A stretch of 64,000 nucleotides of DNA from assembly GCF_006715725.1 (NCBI RefSeq), contig NZ_VFNU01000001.1:4588001-4652000 (forward strand), read 5' to 3'. This document shows, piece by piece, positions 37,003 through 45,440 of the stretch. The DNA comes from Nocardioides sp. SLBN-35. GTDB lineage: Bacteria > Actinomycetota > Actinomycetes > Propionibacteriales > Nocardioidaceae. The notes under the pieces are model-generated. The model saw nothing but the letters and a program-made list of their open reading frames with translations. It had not been told where the DNA came from and did not search any database. Both the position numbers and the translations under genes were made by a program. Each line of letters begins with the position of its first letter. Position 1 is the stretch's first letter.

Positions 37003-38055
37003 TCACGGCGACCAGCGCGGAAGGACCGGCCCGCGCTGTACGACGACCCGCGGTTTGGGACCACGAGGTCGGAACTGCGCGAGGTCGGAGACGTCCGTAC
37101 CGAACCGGGAGCAGGTGTCGAGGAACTCGCGCCGACAGCGCTCGAGGGCGGTGGTGCGCCCGCGGCCGAAGAAGTCGTTCCAGGTCAGCCGTGACACGCC
37201 GGTCTTGAAGCCGGTCACGAAGTCCTGGCGGAGCTTCTCGTCCCAGAGCGTCTCCTCGGGTGGCTTCAACGACAGACCGCCGGCATGGGCAGGCCGCAGC
37301 TTCAGCTTGCTGTCGATCTCGAAGAAGTGCCGGCCCAGACGAAGATCGCACCATGCCGTGCGACCGTCCGCGGTCAACCCGAACTGGGGCTGCGGAACGC
37401 CGTACCCGAGCTCGGACACGAAGTCCCTCCCGAGGGTCTCGGCGACAGAGTCGGTCAGCGGCGACGTCGACGCGACGACGTCGTCGACCACGGTGACATA
37501 TGGCCAGTGCCTCATCGCGGCGGCCGCCACCGAGAGGTCCACCCGCGTCGCGCCCGCCCGGAGCGCGGAGTCAGCGGCAACGAGGCCCTGGAGGTAGCCG
37601 TGCTCGCGGGCGATGTCGAGACTGGTCCGCGCCAGGTCGAGGGCAGGAAAGCCGTCGACAAGCACCACCTGTTCGCCCCGGTACGGCGCCAGGTGGTGCT
37701 TCACTCCGTGGCGCAGGTGGGAGCCGACGATGCCGGGACGGCCGACGTGCGTGATCGGCTTTCGCTCGTGGAGGACCTCCAACTGCTGGAGGTGGGCCGA
37801 GGAGTGGTGGGACAGGACGTGCGGGGCATCGACGCGCAGGCTCGCGGCACGGTCGGCGAGCACCCGACGCTGGACGTCCGTGGTGAGCGCGTCGACGTAC
37901 GCCTTCTCGGCATAGACGCCGCGCCGCACCGCGACCCAAGAACCGGACCGGAGCAGGCTGTCGACCTGGTGCCCCGCCATGCCGGCCTCCATCGCCTGGC
38001 GCCTCGTGACCAGTCCTCCTTGCGCGCTCATCAGCGCCACTACCCGAGCGTTCAT
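37003..38055 (-). CDS. AbiEi-type HTH / restriction-endonuclease-like protein
   Basis: A 350-residue protein. The N-terminus (GGLVTRRQAMEAGMAGHQVD, then GSWVAVRRGVYAEK) matches the winged-helix AbiEi antitoxin domain of type IV toxin-antitoxin systems. The C-terminal part contains WCDLRLGRHFFEIDSKLKL. This resembles the PD-(D/E)xK core found in DUF559/Vsr-like proteins joined to AbiEi domains in actinobacteria. No AbiEii-type toxin gene is adjacent, so a classical two-gene module is not present. The gene is alone and bracketed by two 107-bp palindromes in the same orientation. The ATG has no clear ribosome-binding site. Nuclease activity and function are inferred, not known. Confidence 0.75.
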   Translation of the reverse strand: MNARVVALMSAQGGLVTRRQAMEAGMAGHQVDSLLRSGSWVAVRRGVYAEKAYVDALTTDVQRRVLADRAASLRVDAPHVLSHHSSAHLQQLEVLHERKPITHVGRPGIVGSHLRHGVKHHLAPYRGEQVVLVDGFPALDLARTSLDIAREHGYLQGLVAADSALRAGATRVDLSVAAAAMRHWPYVTVVDDVVASTSPLTDSVAETLGRDFVSELGYGVPQPQFGLTADGRTAWCDLRLGRHFFEIDSKLKLRPAHAGGLSLKPPEETLWDEKLRQDFVTGFKTGVSRLTWNDFFGRGRTTALERCRREFLDTCSRFGTDVSDLAQFRPRGPKPRVVVQRGPVLPRWSP

Positions 38056-38181
38056 GGAGACGAGGATCAGCGCCACCCGCGGCCATCCGCGCCGAACCTC
38101 GCCGCCCTGTGGAGGGAGCCCCTGCCGAGCGGCCCCTGTGGACGCTCGAGGACACGTCCTGGGGCGCGTGAGCCCGCCGAA

Positions 38182-38288
38182 GTAACACGCCGTCCACCCG
38201 ACTGGTCGGCGCAAGTCAGCAGAATCGGACCCGAATCGATGCCATTTCAGCTGAGAACCGCCCGGTAGACAGATGGACAGCGTGTTAC
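38182..38288. repeat. 107-bp palindromic element, right copy
   Basis: Its 14-nt ends are identical to those of the left copy at 36876-36982, with the same length and orientation, starting 1306 bp away. The inner stem is weaker (TCAGC / GCTGA) and the loop has diverged. It lies 127 bp upstream of the AbiEi-like start, in the 329-bp gap 38056-38384. Nothing else recognisable is in that gap apart from the start region of the protease gene. Confidence 0.88.
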
Positions 38289-38384
38289 TTGTCCCGGCCG
38301 CCACGCCCGCCCGCCCAGCCCTCTCAGGGCAACTCCTCAACCCGTCCTCAGCCGGATCACAGGGACGCTCACCACGATGGGGGC

Positions 38385-39572
38385 ATGACCCAGTTCCCGC
38401 CGCCGCCTCCGTTCCCGCCGGCCTCGTTCGGACCGACGCCGTCCCCACAGCGGCGTCCCCGCCGGGCCGGGTTCGCGGTGGCGGTGCTGACCGGTGCCCT
38501 GGTGGTCGGCGGCGGGGCCGGGGTCGCCACGGCGGCGATCTACGACAGCGCGTCGGGCGGCTCCGGTGGTTCCGGCAACACACCCCTCTCGGTGGTCGAC
38601 AACGGCAACCCCAAGCCGGCGTCGGGCAGCGTGGAGGCGGTCGCTGCCGCCGTACTGCCGTCCGTGGTGGCGCTCGACGTCAGCGGCGGCGGGGCGGCGG
38701 GCAGCGGGTCGGGTGTCGTGCTCGACACGGAGGGCCTGATCCTCACCAACGACCACGTGGTGACCCTCGGCGGGGAGATCCCGGCCGACCAGGCCGAGGT
38801 GACCGTGTCGTTCAACAACGGCAAGAAGGTGCGCGCCACCGTCGTCGGCACCGACCCGCTGACCGACACCGCGCTGGTCAAGGTCGAGGGCGTCGCCGAC
38901 CTGAAGCCGATCACCATCGGCAAGTCGAGCAACCTCGACGTGGGCGAGCAGGTCGTCGCGATCGGGTCGCCCTTCGGCCTGGACGCTACGGTCACCAGCG
39001 GCATCGTCAGCGCGCTCGACCGCCCTGTCGAGGTCGCCCGCGACGCGCAGGGCAACGCCACGGCGTACCCCGCCATCCAGACCGACGCGGCGATCAACCC
39101 GGGCAACAGTGGCGGCCCGCTGGTCAACATGGACGGCCAGCTGGTCGGCATCAACGCGTCCATCCGGTCGACGTCGTCGGGTCAGCAGGGTGCCGAGTCG
39201 GGCTCGATCGGACTGGGCTTCGCGATCCCGATCGACGAGGTGCTGCCGATCATCGACCAGCTCCGGTCGGGCGAGACGCCGACGCACGCACGGCTGGGCA
39301 TCCAGGTCGCCGACGTCGGTGGTACGGCGGGCTCGAGCGACACCACGCTCAGCGGCGCCCGCATCGCCCAGCTCGAGAAGGGCTCGGCCGCGGCCGACGC
39401 CGGCCTGAAGCAGGACGACGTCATCACCGCGATCGACTCCCACCAGATCGACGGCAGCGAGGCTCTGATCGCGACGATCCGCTCCTACCGACCCGGCGAC
39501 AGCGTCAAGGTGACCTACCTGCGGGGCGGCAAGGAGAGCACGACCGAGCTCAAGCTCGGCTCGGACTCCTAG
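38385..39572 (+). CDS. Membrane-anchored HtrA/DegP-like serine protease with PDZ domain
   Basis: A 395-residue trypsin-like protease of the envelope quality-control type. A short Pro-rich cytoplasmic N-terminus (TQFPPPPPFPPASFG) precedes one TM segment (GFAVAVLTGALVVGGGAGVA). The catalytic triad is His in LTNDHVVTLG, Asp in DPLTDTALVKV and Ser in INPGNSGGPLV. The PDZ domain covers ~290-390 (IAQLEKGSAAADAGLKQDDV). It probably degrades misfolded exported proteins. The ATG at 38385 is preceded by GGGGG at very short spacing, so the start is less sure than the function. Confidence 0.94.
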   Translation: MTQFPPPPPFPPASFGPTPSPQRRPRRAGFAVAVLTGALVVGGGAGVATAAIYDSASGGSGGSGNTPLSVVDNGNPKPASGSVEAVAAAVLPSVVALDVSGGGAAGSGSGVVLDTEGLILTNDHVVTLGGEIPADQAEVTVSFNNGKKVRATVVGTDPLTDTALVKVEGVADLKPITIGKSSNLDVGEQVVAIGSPFGLDATVTSGIVSALDRPVEVARDAQGNATAYPAIQTDAAINPGNSGGPLVNMDGQLVGINASIRSTSSGQQGAESGSIGLGFAIPIDEVLPIIDQLRSGETPTHARLGIQVADVGGTAGSSDTTLSGARIAQLEKGSAAADAGLKQDDVITAIDSHQIDGSEALIATIRSYRPGDSVKVTYLRGGKESTTELKLGSDS

Positions 39573-39592
39573 TGTCCTGTCGACACTAGGAG
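39566..39592. terminator. Shared terminator containing both stop codons
   Basis: CTCCTAGTGTC (39566-39576), a 5-nt loop, and its exact complement (39582-39592). The TAG stops of the protease gene and of the convergent DUF5302 gene both lie inside the stem arms. Confidence 0.8.
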
Positions 39593-39768
39593 CCGCCGCC
39601 CCCGGCCTTGCGCCGGTGCATCTTCGGAGCGCCGCCGACGACCTCGGAGCCGTGTGCCTTCTCCTTGGTCGGCCCGTCCGCGTGGACGCCCTGCTCCTTG
39701 TGGTTCTTGCGGTCGAGGGCCTCGCGCATCTTCGCCTTGAGATCGTCGTTCGCACCGTTGGCAGTCAT
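39586..39768 (-). CDS. DUF5302 small protein
   Basis: A 60-residue hydrophilic protein (DDLKAKMREALDRKNHKEQG, ending KMHRRKAGGGGS) of the actinobacterial DUF5302 type. It has no TM segment or Cys and is probably disordered in its second half. GGAAGGA precedes the ATG at good spacing. Function unknown. It is convergent with the HtrA-like gene and shares a terminator with it. Confidence 0.8.
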   Translation of the reverse strand: MTANGANDDLKAKMREALDRKNHKEQGVHADGPTKEKAHGSEVVGGAPKMHRRKAGGGGS

Positions 39769-39836
39769 GGTCGTCCTTCCACAGCAAGAGGGGTGACACC
39801 CCCACCGTTGCATCCCGGCGCGCCGGAACCAAGGGA

Positions 39837-40874
39837 TTAATCGCGCGGGGCGGCGATCTTCTGCAGCTCGGCCGAGCGGGCGGTCGGCGCGAAGCCCATC
39901 AGCTCGTTGACGGCGATCATCGGGCCGTTGACCTCGGCGTTCCAGGTCACGACGCGGCGCCCGGTCGTGTCGAGGTCGCGCTGCAGGGCCCGCAGGTTCG
40001 CGACCTTGAGCGCCAGGCCGAGCCGGTGGCCGCGGTGGTCGCGCCGCACCAGCGTGCCCCACTGGTGCACGAAGACGGGCTCGTGGTCGGGGACCATCAG
40101 CTGCGTGTAGCCGACGACCTCACCGGCACCGCCGAGCGCGACCGTGTGCCACGGCGTGCGGCCCTGGCGGGCCTGGAGCGCCTCGGCGGTGCGGTACGCC
40201 GCGACGTCGGCGGACTCCTCCCCGCGCGTCACCTCACCGGCCGGCGCCTCGGTCATCAGCGTGCTGGAGACGGCCAACCAGCCGGCGACGAGGTCGTCGG
40301 GGATCGGCCCGGCCCACGACACGATCCGGTACGCCGCGTGGTGCGCCGCCGCACCAGCGGCCAGCTCCGCGAGCCGGTCGTCCGTGGCGGGCAGCGGCAG
40401 CTCGCGCTGCACCTCGCCGATCCCGAACCCGTAGCCGTGGCGGGCCGCGAAGACGATCCCGGCCGTACCGGCGCCGTCGGCGGGACCGTCGTAGGTCCAC
40501 TGGGCGCGGGCATCGAGGCGGGTCCGGCCCTCGCCGGCCGCGAGCTCCTCGAGCCGGTCCAGCAGCTGCCCGCCCAGGCCGCGGCGGCGGTGGGACGGCA
40601 GCACGTGGACGTCGAGCTGGGCTCCGTCGAGGTTGTCGAGCAGGCGCACCGCCAGCCAGCCGGCGGCGACCGGCTCCCCGCCGACCAGCCCGAGCAGGAA
40701 GGAGTCGCGGCGCAGCCGGTCCGGCTCACGTACGACGACCGCGAGCTCCTCGGCGGCCCACGGCGTCGCGTGGTGGCCGAGCTCGTGGCGCAGCGAGGCC
40801 GCGACCACCTCGGCCCAGGCGAGGATCGCGGCGTCGTCGCCCGGCCCGATCGTGACCAGCTCCAGCGCACTCAT
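39837..40874 (-). CDS. Double-GNAT acetyltransferase
   Basis: A 345-residue protein with two GNAT folds. The first has VHVLPSHRRRGLGGQLLDRL (residues ~90-115). The second has VRRDHRGHRLGLALKVANL (~280-300) followed by NAEVNGPMIAVNELMGF. Such tandem GNATs resemble mycothiol acetyltransferase in outline, but the order of neighbours does not support that and I do not assign it. The ATG overlaps the ABC-F stop (ATGA), so it is co-translated with that gene. Substrate unknown; a small-molecule or antibiotic target is possible. Confidence 0.85.
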   Translation of the reverse strand: MSALELVTIGPGDDAAILAWAEVVAASLRHELGHHATPWAAEELAVVVREPDRLRRDSFLLGLVGGEPVAAGWLAVRLLDNLDGAQLDVHVLPSHRRRGLGGQLLDRLEELAAGEGRTRLDARAQWTYDGPADGAGTAGIVFAARHGYGFGIGEVQRELPLPATDDRLAELAAGAAAHHAAYRIVSWAGPIPDDLVAGWLAVSSTLMTEAPAGEVTRGEESADVAAYRTAEALQARQGRTPWHTVALGGAGEVVGYTQLMVPDHEPVFVHQWGTLVRRDHRGHRLGLALKVANLRALQRDLDTTGRRVVTWNAEVNGPMIAVNELMGFAPTARSAELQKIAAPRD

Positions 40875-42571
40875 CGGGCCCGGGCCACTCGTCCCTCGTC
40901 CCAGACCGGCCCGTCGGACTCGTAGACCGTGCCGTCGGCGCCGAACACGCAGAACCGGTCGAACCCGCGGGCGAACCAGCGGTCGTGGGTGACCGCGACG
41001 ACGGTCCCGTCGAAGGCGGCCAGGCCCTCCTCGAGGGCCTCGGCGGACTGCACGTCGAGGTTGTCGGTGGGCTCGTCGAGCAGCAGCAGGGTCGCCCCGG
41101 ACAGCTCGAGCAGCAGGATCTGGAAGCGTGCCTGCTGACCGCCGGACAGCGACTCGAAGGGCTGCTCGGCACTGGCCGCGAGCTCGTAGCGGTCGAGGAC
41201 CCGGCTCGCCTGCTCGCGCCCCATCCCCTGGCGCCCGTTCGGTACGCCGTCGCCGCGGTGCAGGATCTCGACCAGCGTCCGGCCGACCAGCTCGGGGTGC
41301 TCGTGGGTCTGCACGAACCAGCCCGGCCGCACCCGGGCACCCAGCCGGGCCCGACCGCTGTGCCGCACCGGCGCGATCTCGACGTCCCCGACCGGGCGGT
41401 GCTCCACGTCGGGGTCGCTGCCGCCCGCGGCGAGCAGCCGCAGGAAGTGGGACTTGCCGGAGCCGTTGGACCCCAGCACGGCCAGCCGGTCGCCGTACCA
41501 GACCTCGAGGTCGAAAGGCTTCATCAGGCCGGTCAGCTCCAGCGACTCGCACACCACCGCGCGCTTGCCGGTCCGCGCCCCCGAGAGCCGCATCGTGACC
41601 TGCTGCTCGCGCGGCTGCTCGGTCGGCGGGCCGGCCTCCTCGAACTTGCGCAGCCGGGTCTGCGCCGCGCGGTACTGCGACGACATGCCGTCGTTGTACT
41701 CCGCCTTGATCTTGAGCCGCAGCACCAGGGCCTTGATCTTGGCGTGCTCCTCGTCCCAGCGCCGGCGCAGCTCGGCGAAGCGGGCGAACCGGTCCTTCCT
41801 GGCCTCGTGGTACGACGCGAAGCCGCCCGGGTGCGTCCAGACGCTGTTGCCCCCGCCGCCCGCCCCGAGCTCGACGGTGACCACGTGGGTGGCGGCGTTG
41901 GCGAGCAGCTCGCGGTCGTGGCTGATGAACAGGATCGTCTTGTCGGAGGCGGCGATCCGCTGCTCCAGCCAGATCTTGCCGGGGACGTCGAGGAAGTTGT
42001 CGGGCTCGTCGAGGAGCAGCACCTCCTCCGGTCCGGCGAGGAGGTACTCGAGCACGAGCCGCTTCTGCTCGCCGCCGCTCAACGTGCGCAGCTCGCGGTA
42101 CTTCGCCCGGTCGTAGGGCAGTGCCAGCGCCTTGACGGTGCACACGTCCCAGACCACCTCGACGTCGTAGCCGCCGGCGTCGGCGTACTCGGCCAGGGCG
42201 TGGGCGTAGGCCAGCTGGGTGGCCTCGTCGTCGGTGTCCATCAGGGCCAGCTCCCAGCGGTCGACCTCGGCCGCCGCCTTGCGGACCCGCTCGGGCGCGA
42301 GGCCGAGCAGCAGGTCCGCGATGGTCGGCTCGTCGCCGAGGCCGCGGTCGACCATCTGGCGCATCACGCCGAGCCCGCCGGAGCGGGTGACCGCACCGGC
42401 GTGGGGCACGAGGTCGCCCGTGATGATGCGCAGCAGGGTGGTCTTGCCCGCACCGTTGGCGCCGACCAGCGCGACCTTGGCGCCGTCCCCGACCCGGAAC
42501 GACACGTCGTCGAGCAGCACCCGCCCGTCGGGCAGCTCGAACCGGACACCGGCGACCTCCACATGACCCAC
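40871..42571 (-). CDS. ABC-F family ATPase
   Basis: A 566-residue protein with two ATPase cassettes and no membrane domain, the ABC-F layout of ribosome-associated factors. Members rescue stalled ribosomes or protect them from antibiotics. Cassette 1 has LVGANGAGKTTLLRIITG and LSGGEQKRLVLEYLL. Cassette 2 has LGSNGSGKSHFLRLLAAG and LSGGQQARFQILLLEL. The charged linker between them (ARKDRFARFAELRRRWDEEH) is the ribosome-contacting helix region. GTG 42571 with GGAGAA upstream is preferred over an ATG at 42619. It overlaps the double-GNAT gene, so a resistance role for the pair is possible but unproven. Confidence 0.92.
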   Translation of the reverse strand: MGHVEVAGVRFELPDGRVLLDDVSFRVGDGAKVALVGANGAGKTTLLRIITGDLVPHAGAVTRSGGLGVMRQMVDRGLGDEPTIADLLLGLAPERVRKAAAEVDRWELALMDTDDEATQLAYAHALAEYADAGGYDVEVVWDVCTVKALALPYDRAKYRELRTLSGGEQKRLVLEYLLAGPEEVLLLDEPDNFLDVPGKIWLEQRIAASDKTILFISHDRELLANAATHVVTVELGAGGGGNSVWTHPGGFASYHEARKDRFARFAELRRRWDEEHAKIKALVLRLKIKAEYNDGMSSQYRAAQTRLRKFEEAGPPTEQPREQQVTMRLSGARTGKRAVVCESLELTGLMKPFDLEVWYGDRLAVLGSNGSGKSHFLRLLAAGGSDPDVEHRPVGDVEIAPVRHSGRARLGARVRPGWFVQTHEHPELVGRTLVEILHRGDGVPNGRQGMGREQASRVLDRYELAASAEQPFESLSGGQQARFQILLLELSGATLLLLDEPTDNLDVQSAEALEEGLAAFDGTVVAVTHDRWFARGFDRFCVFGADGTVYESDGPVWDEGRVARAR

Positions 42572-42668
42572 GAGGGTCGATTCTCCGCGACGAGGCCGCC
42601 GGCCGCGAACCGATTTCACCGCCCCGTGCGGCTCCGAGGAACGAGGCGGCGCACGGACCAGGCGGGGA

Positions 42669-42721
42669 GGTCGAGTAGCGCAGCGACCGAGGCACGAGGT
42701 CGCGACGCGCTTATCGAGATC
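42669..42721. repeat. Short intergenic palindrome (GGTCGAGTAGCGC family)
   Basis: GGTCGAGTAGCGC at the left and GCGCTTATCGAGATC at the right pair imperfectly around an inner stem CGACC / GGTCG. It sits between the ABC-F start and the permease stop, overlapping the stop by two bases. It may act as terminator. I recall similar intergenic sequences in related genomes, but copy number was not checked. Confidence 0.5.
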
Positions 42722-45440
42722 AAGCTCGCCGCTCCAGCACGGGCACCTTCGAGCGCGTGCACGCCGCGGTCAGCAGCGCCGCGAGCACCGGAACCCCGAG
42801 CCCCACGCCCGCGAGGTTCGCCCACGGCACCGTGAACGACGGCGCCCCGAACGTCGCCCGCAGGGCGTAGGACACGAAGCTGCCGAGCAGCACTCCGACC
42901 AGAGCGCCGACCCCCGAGATGACCAGGGCCTGCGCGCCGGCCAGCCGGCGTCGTACGGCGGGATCGGCTCCCACCGCGGACAGGGTCGCCAGCTCGCGAC
43001 GGCCCTCGGCCGCGGAGAGCGCGACGGCGATCGCGACGCCGATCAGGGTGACCAGCCCGGCGACGCCGCCGACGACGAGCAGCGCGATGCCGTAGTCGTC
43101 GTGGTACGGCTCCCCGATCGAGGCACCTGCACGGTGTCCCTCCCGCGCCGCGCGTACGCCGGCCCGCACCTCGGCCGGCGTGGCGTCGGCGGCGTAGGTG
43201 ATCAGCCGGGTGGCGTCGGGGATCGGCACCAGCCCGTTCGCGGCGGCCGTCTCGGCGCTCATGAAGACACCGGGCAACGAGGTGTAGAAGGTCGTGCGCG
43301 GCGCCACCCGCGCGGGCAGCTCCAGCCGCGGGATGTCCGCCTCGGCGCCCTCCGCGTCGATCTTGAGGTCGAGGCTCGCAGTGACCTTGCCGTCGGCGTC
43401 GACCATCGACGGCGAGGTGGCGAGGACCTCTCCTCGGTCGAGGGCCGCCTGCTCCTCGGCGGTGAGGTCCCGCCCGAGGGTGAGCCGCACCACCGCCGGG
43501 TCCGCGATCGCCGCCGAGCCGGTGCTGCCGTAGGTGACGCAGCTGCTGTCGCAGGCCAGGTTGTCGTTGAACCAGATCGACTGGACCGGTGTCGCGCCCA
43601 GCTCCTGCTGGGACTCCGGTACGGCGTAGCCGAGCTCGAAGGGGGCCAGCACCTGCGCGCCGGGGAGGACGGCCGCCGCCCGCTCGGTCGCCGCGGTGGT
43701 GATCGCCGTGGTCTCGGCCTGGCCGTCGCCGTACTGCGCGTAGACCCGCATCGTGTGCTCCGGCAGGTCCGGCAGCCAGCGGGCCTCGTCGGCGCGCGCC
43801 GACCCGGTCATCGCGAACGCCGCCACGACCGATCCGGCGACGGCCAGCATGATCGCGCTGGTGGCGGGTCCGGTGCGGTGGCGGTGGCGGTCGGCGTCGC
43901 GCACCGCCAGTCGTCCGGGCAGCGGCAGCCGGGCGCCGATCCGGCCCAGCAGGCCGAGCAGGGACGGCATCACCAGTACCAGGCCGGCGACGCCCGCGAC
44001 AGCACCGGCGAGCACGAGCGCGATCGGGACGGTCGGGCTGGGCGCCTGGAGCGAGACCCCGGTGAGGCGGGCGGTGGACAGCGCGTCGCCGTACGCCGCG
44101 AAGTCGCCGGCCATCATGCCGCTGCCGACCAGGCCGAGGACGACGCCGGCGCCGATGGCGAGGACTCCCACGATGGCGGTCCGCCGGGAGTGCTGCCGAC
44201 TGGTCCGGAACCGGCCCGACAGCGCGTCGAGCGGCTGCTTGCGGGCGGCGCCGATCGCGGGGACGACGGCCGCCAGCACCCCGGACAGCACGCCGACTAC
44301 GACCGCGATCAGCACCTCGGGCCCGATCCGGAAGACCGGCAGCACCTCGCCGTTGAGCCACTCCCACAGCGGCCAGCCGAGGCGGGCGACCAACAGGCCG
44401 GCGGCGACCCCGCCGGCGGTGCCGAGCACGCCGAGGGTGGCGCCCTGGACGAGCAGGACCGCCCGCAGCTGGCGCGGCGAGGCGCCGCCGGCGCTGATCA
44501 GGCCCATGTCGCGGACCTGCTTGCGCGCGCCGACCGCGAAGGCCGCGCCGGCCAGCAGGATCACCTCGAGCAGGCCGAGTCCCACGATCAGGGTGGTCAG
44601 CGCGACCCCGCGCACCTGGTCGAGGGTGACCGGCTCGTCCCAGGTCTGGTAGCGGTCCCGGTGGAGGTAGGTGTCGCGCGGGTAGAGCAGGACGCCCTGC
44701 TGGGCGAGGCGGTGCGCGAGCGCGTCGGCGCTCACTCCGGGCGGCAGGTCGACGAGGTACGTCGGCGAGTTGTCGTAGGGCCCGTCGGCCCGCGGCTTCG
44801 GGACGACCTGCTGCCCCGGCTGGGCGTAGGAGCTGCTGCAGCGCAGGCACTGCGCGTCGCGGACGATGCCGCTGACGGTGATCTCGGTGCCGGACAGGTC
44901 GTCGGTGACCACGTCGCCCGGGCCGACACGGAGCTTGTCCGCGGTGCGCTGGGTGATCGCGATCTCGCCGGCGCCGGGGTACGCGCCGTCGCGCAGCTGG
45001 AGCCGGTCGGGCTGGAAGACCGACGGCATCGTCGCCTGGGACAGGGGCCCCTCGTCGTACCGGTCGCCCTTGCGGAGCAGCAGGAACGGACCGCCGTCGC
45101 TCGCGCCGGCGACCTCGAGCTCGGTCCCCGGCGGCAGCAGGCCGGGCACGTCGACCGTCGCGGGGTCGCGCTCGCCGACGGTGGAGTAGCCGCCGTTCCA
45201 CTCGGAGATGAGGCGGAAGTCCTTGATCCGCTCCGCCGGGGTGACGACGAGCTTGGCGTCGGCGCTGCCGAGGTTCCGCTGGGCGTACGCCGCCGGGGAG
45301 TCGCTCGAGCGGTGCAGCACGTCGCTGAACGTGGCCACCGCGACCGGGAGCCCGATGAGCAGCGCGATCAGGATCGACCGGGCGAGGTTGCGGCGGATCG
45401 AGCGCCGGGCCATCCGCTGGGCCGGCCGCCACACGCTCAC
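42720..45440 (-). CDS. FtsX-like ABC transporter permease (MacB type)
   Basis: A 906-residue permease with an N-terminal TM (NLARSILIALLIGLPVAVAT), a large extracytoplasmic domain (residues ~40-240), then two groups of TM segments. Both groups carry FtsX-type coupling stretches (GARKQVRDMGLISAGGASPR and AAEGRRELATLSAVGADP). A second external domain spans ~520-740 and contains a Cys pair (ACDSSCVTYG). It works with the ATPase whose stop it overlaps (GTGA). Such pairs export peptides or lipids or act in antibiotic defence. PadR control suggests drug-type regulation. Confidence 0.9.
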   Translation of the reverse strand: MSVWRPAQRMARRSIRRNLARSILIALLIGLPVAVATFSDVLHRSSDSPAAYAQRNLGSADAKLVVTPAERIKDFRLISEWNGGYSTVGERDPATVDVPGLLPPGTELEVAGASDGGPFLLLRKGDRYDEGPLSQATMPSVFQPDRLQLRDGAYPGAGEIAITQRTADKLRVGPGDVVTDDLSGTEITVSGIVRDAQCLRCSSSYAQPGQQVVPKPRADGPYDNSPTYLVDLPPGVSADALAHRLAQQGVLLYPRDTYLHRDRYQTWDEPVTLDQVRGVALTTLIVGLGLLEVILLAGAAFAVGARKQVRDMGLISAGGASPRQLRAVLLVQGATLGVLGTAGGVAAGLLVARLGWPLWEWLNGEVLPVFRIGPEVLIAVVVGVLSGVLAAVVPAIGAARKQPLDALSGRFRTSRQHSRRTAIVGVLAIGAGVVLGLVGSGMMAGDFAAYGDALSTARLTGVSLQAPSPTVPIALVLAGAVAGVAGLVLVMPSLLGLLGRIGARLPLPGRLAVRDADRHRHRTGPATSAIMLAVAGSVVAAFAMTGSARADEARWLPDLPEHTMRVYAQYGDGQAETTAITTAATERAAAVLPGAQVLAPFELGYAVPESQQELGATPVQSIWFNDNLACDSSCVTYGSTGSAAIADPAVVRLTLGRDLTAEEQAALDRGEVLATSPSMVDADGKVTASLDLKIDAEGAEADIPRLELPARVAPRTTFYTSLPGVFMSAETAAANGLVPIPDATRLITYAADATPAEVRAGVRAAREGHRAGASIGEPYHDDYGIALLVVGGVAGLVTLIGVAIAVALSAAEGRRELATLSAVGADPAVRRRLAGAQALVISGVGALVGVLLGSFVSYALRATFGAPSFTVPWANLAGVGLGVPVLAALLTAACTRSKVPVLERRA

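Noticed and set aside
36876..38288. IS element or classical type IV toxin-antitoxin operon
   Set aside because: No transposase motif is present, the flanking palindromes are in direct orientation, and no AbiEii-type nucleotidyltransferase gene is adjacent.
42616..45432. A 938-codon minus-strand frame within the FtsX-like permease region
   Set aside because: It is a shifted reading frame of the permease gene, with Arg/Gly/Ala-rich sequence and no TM segments.
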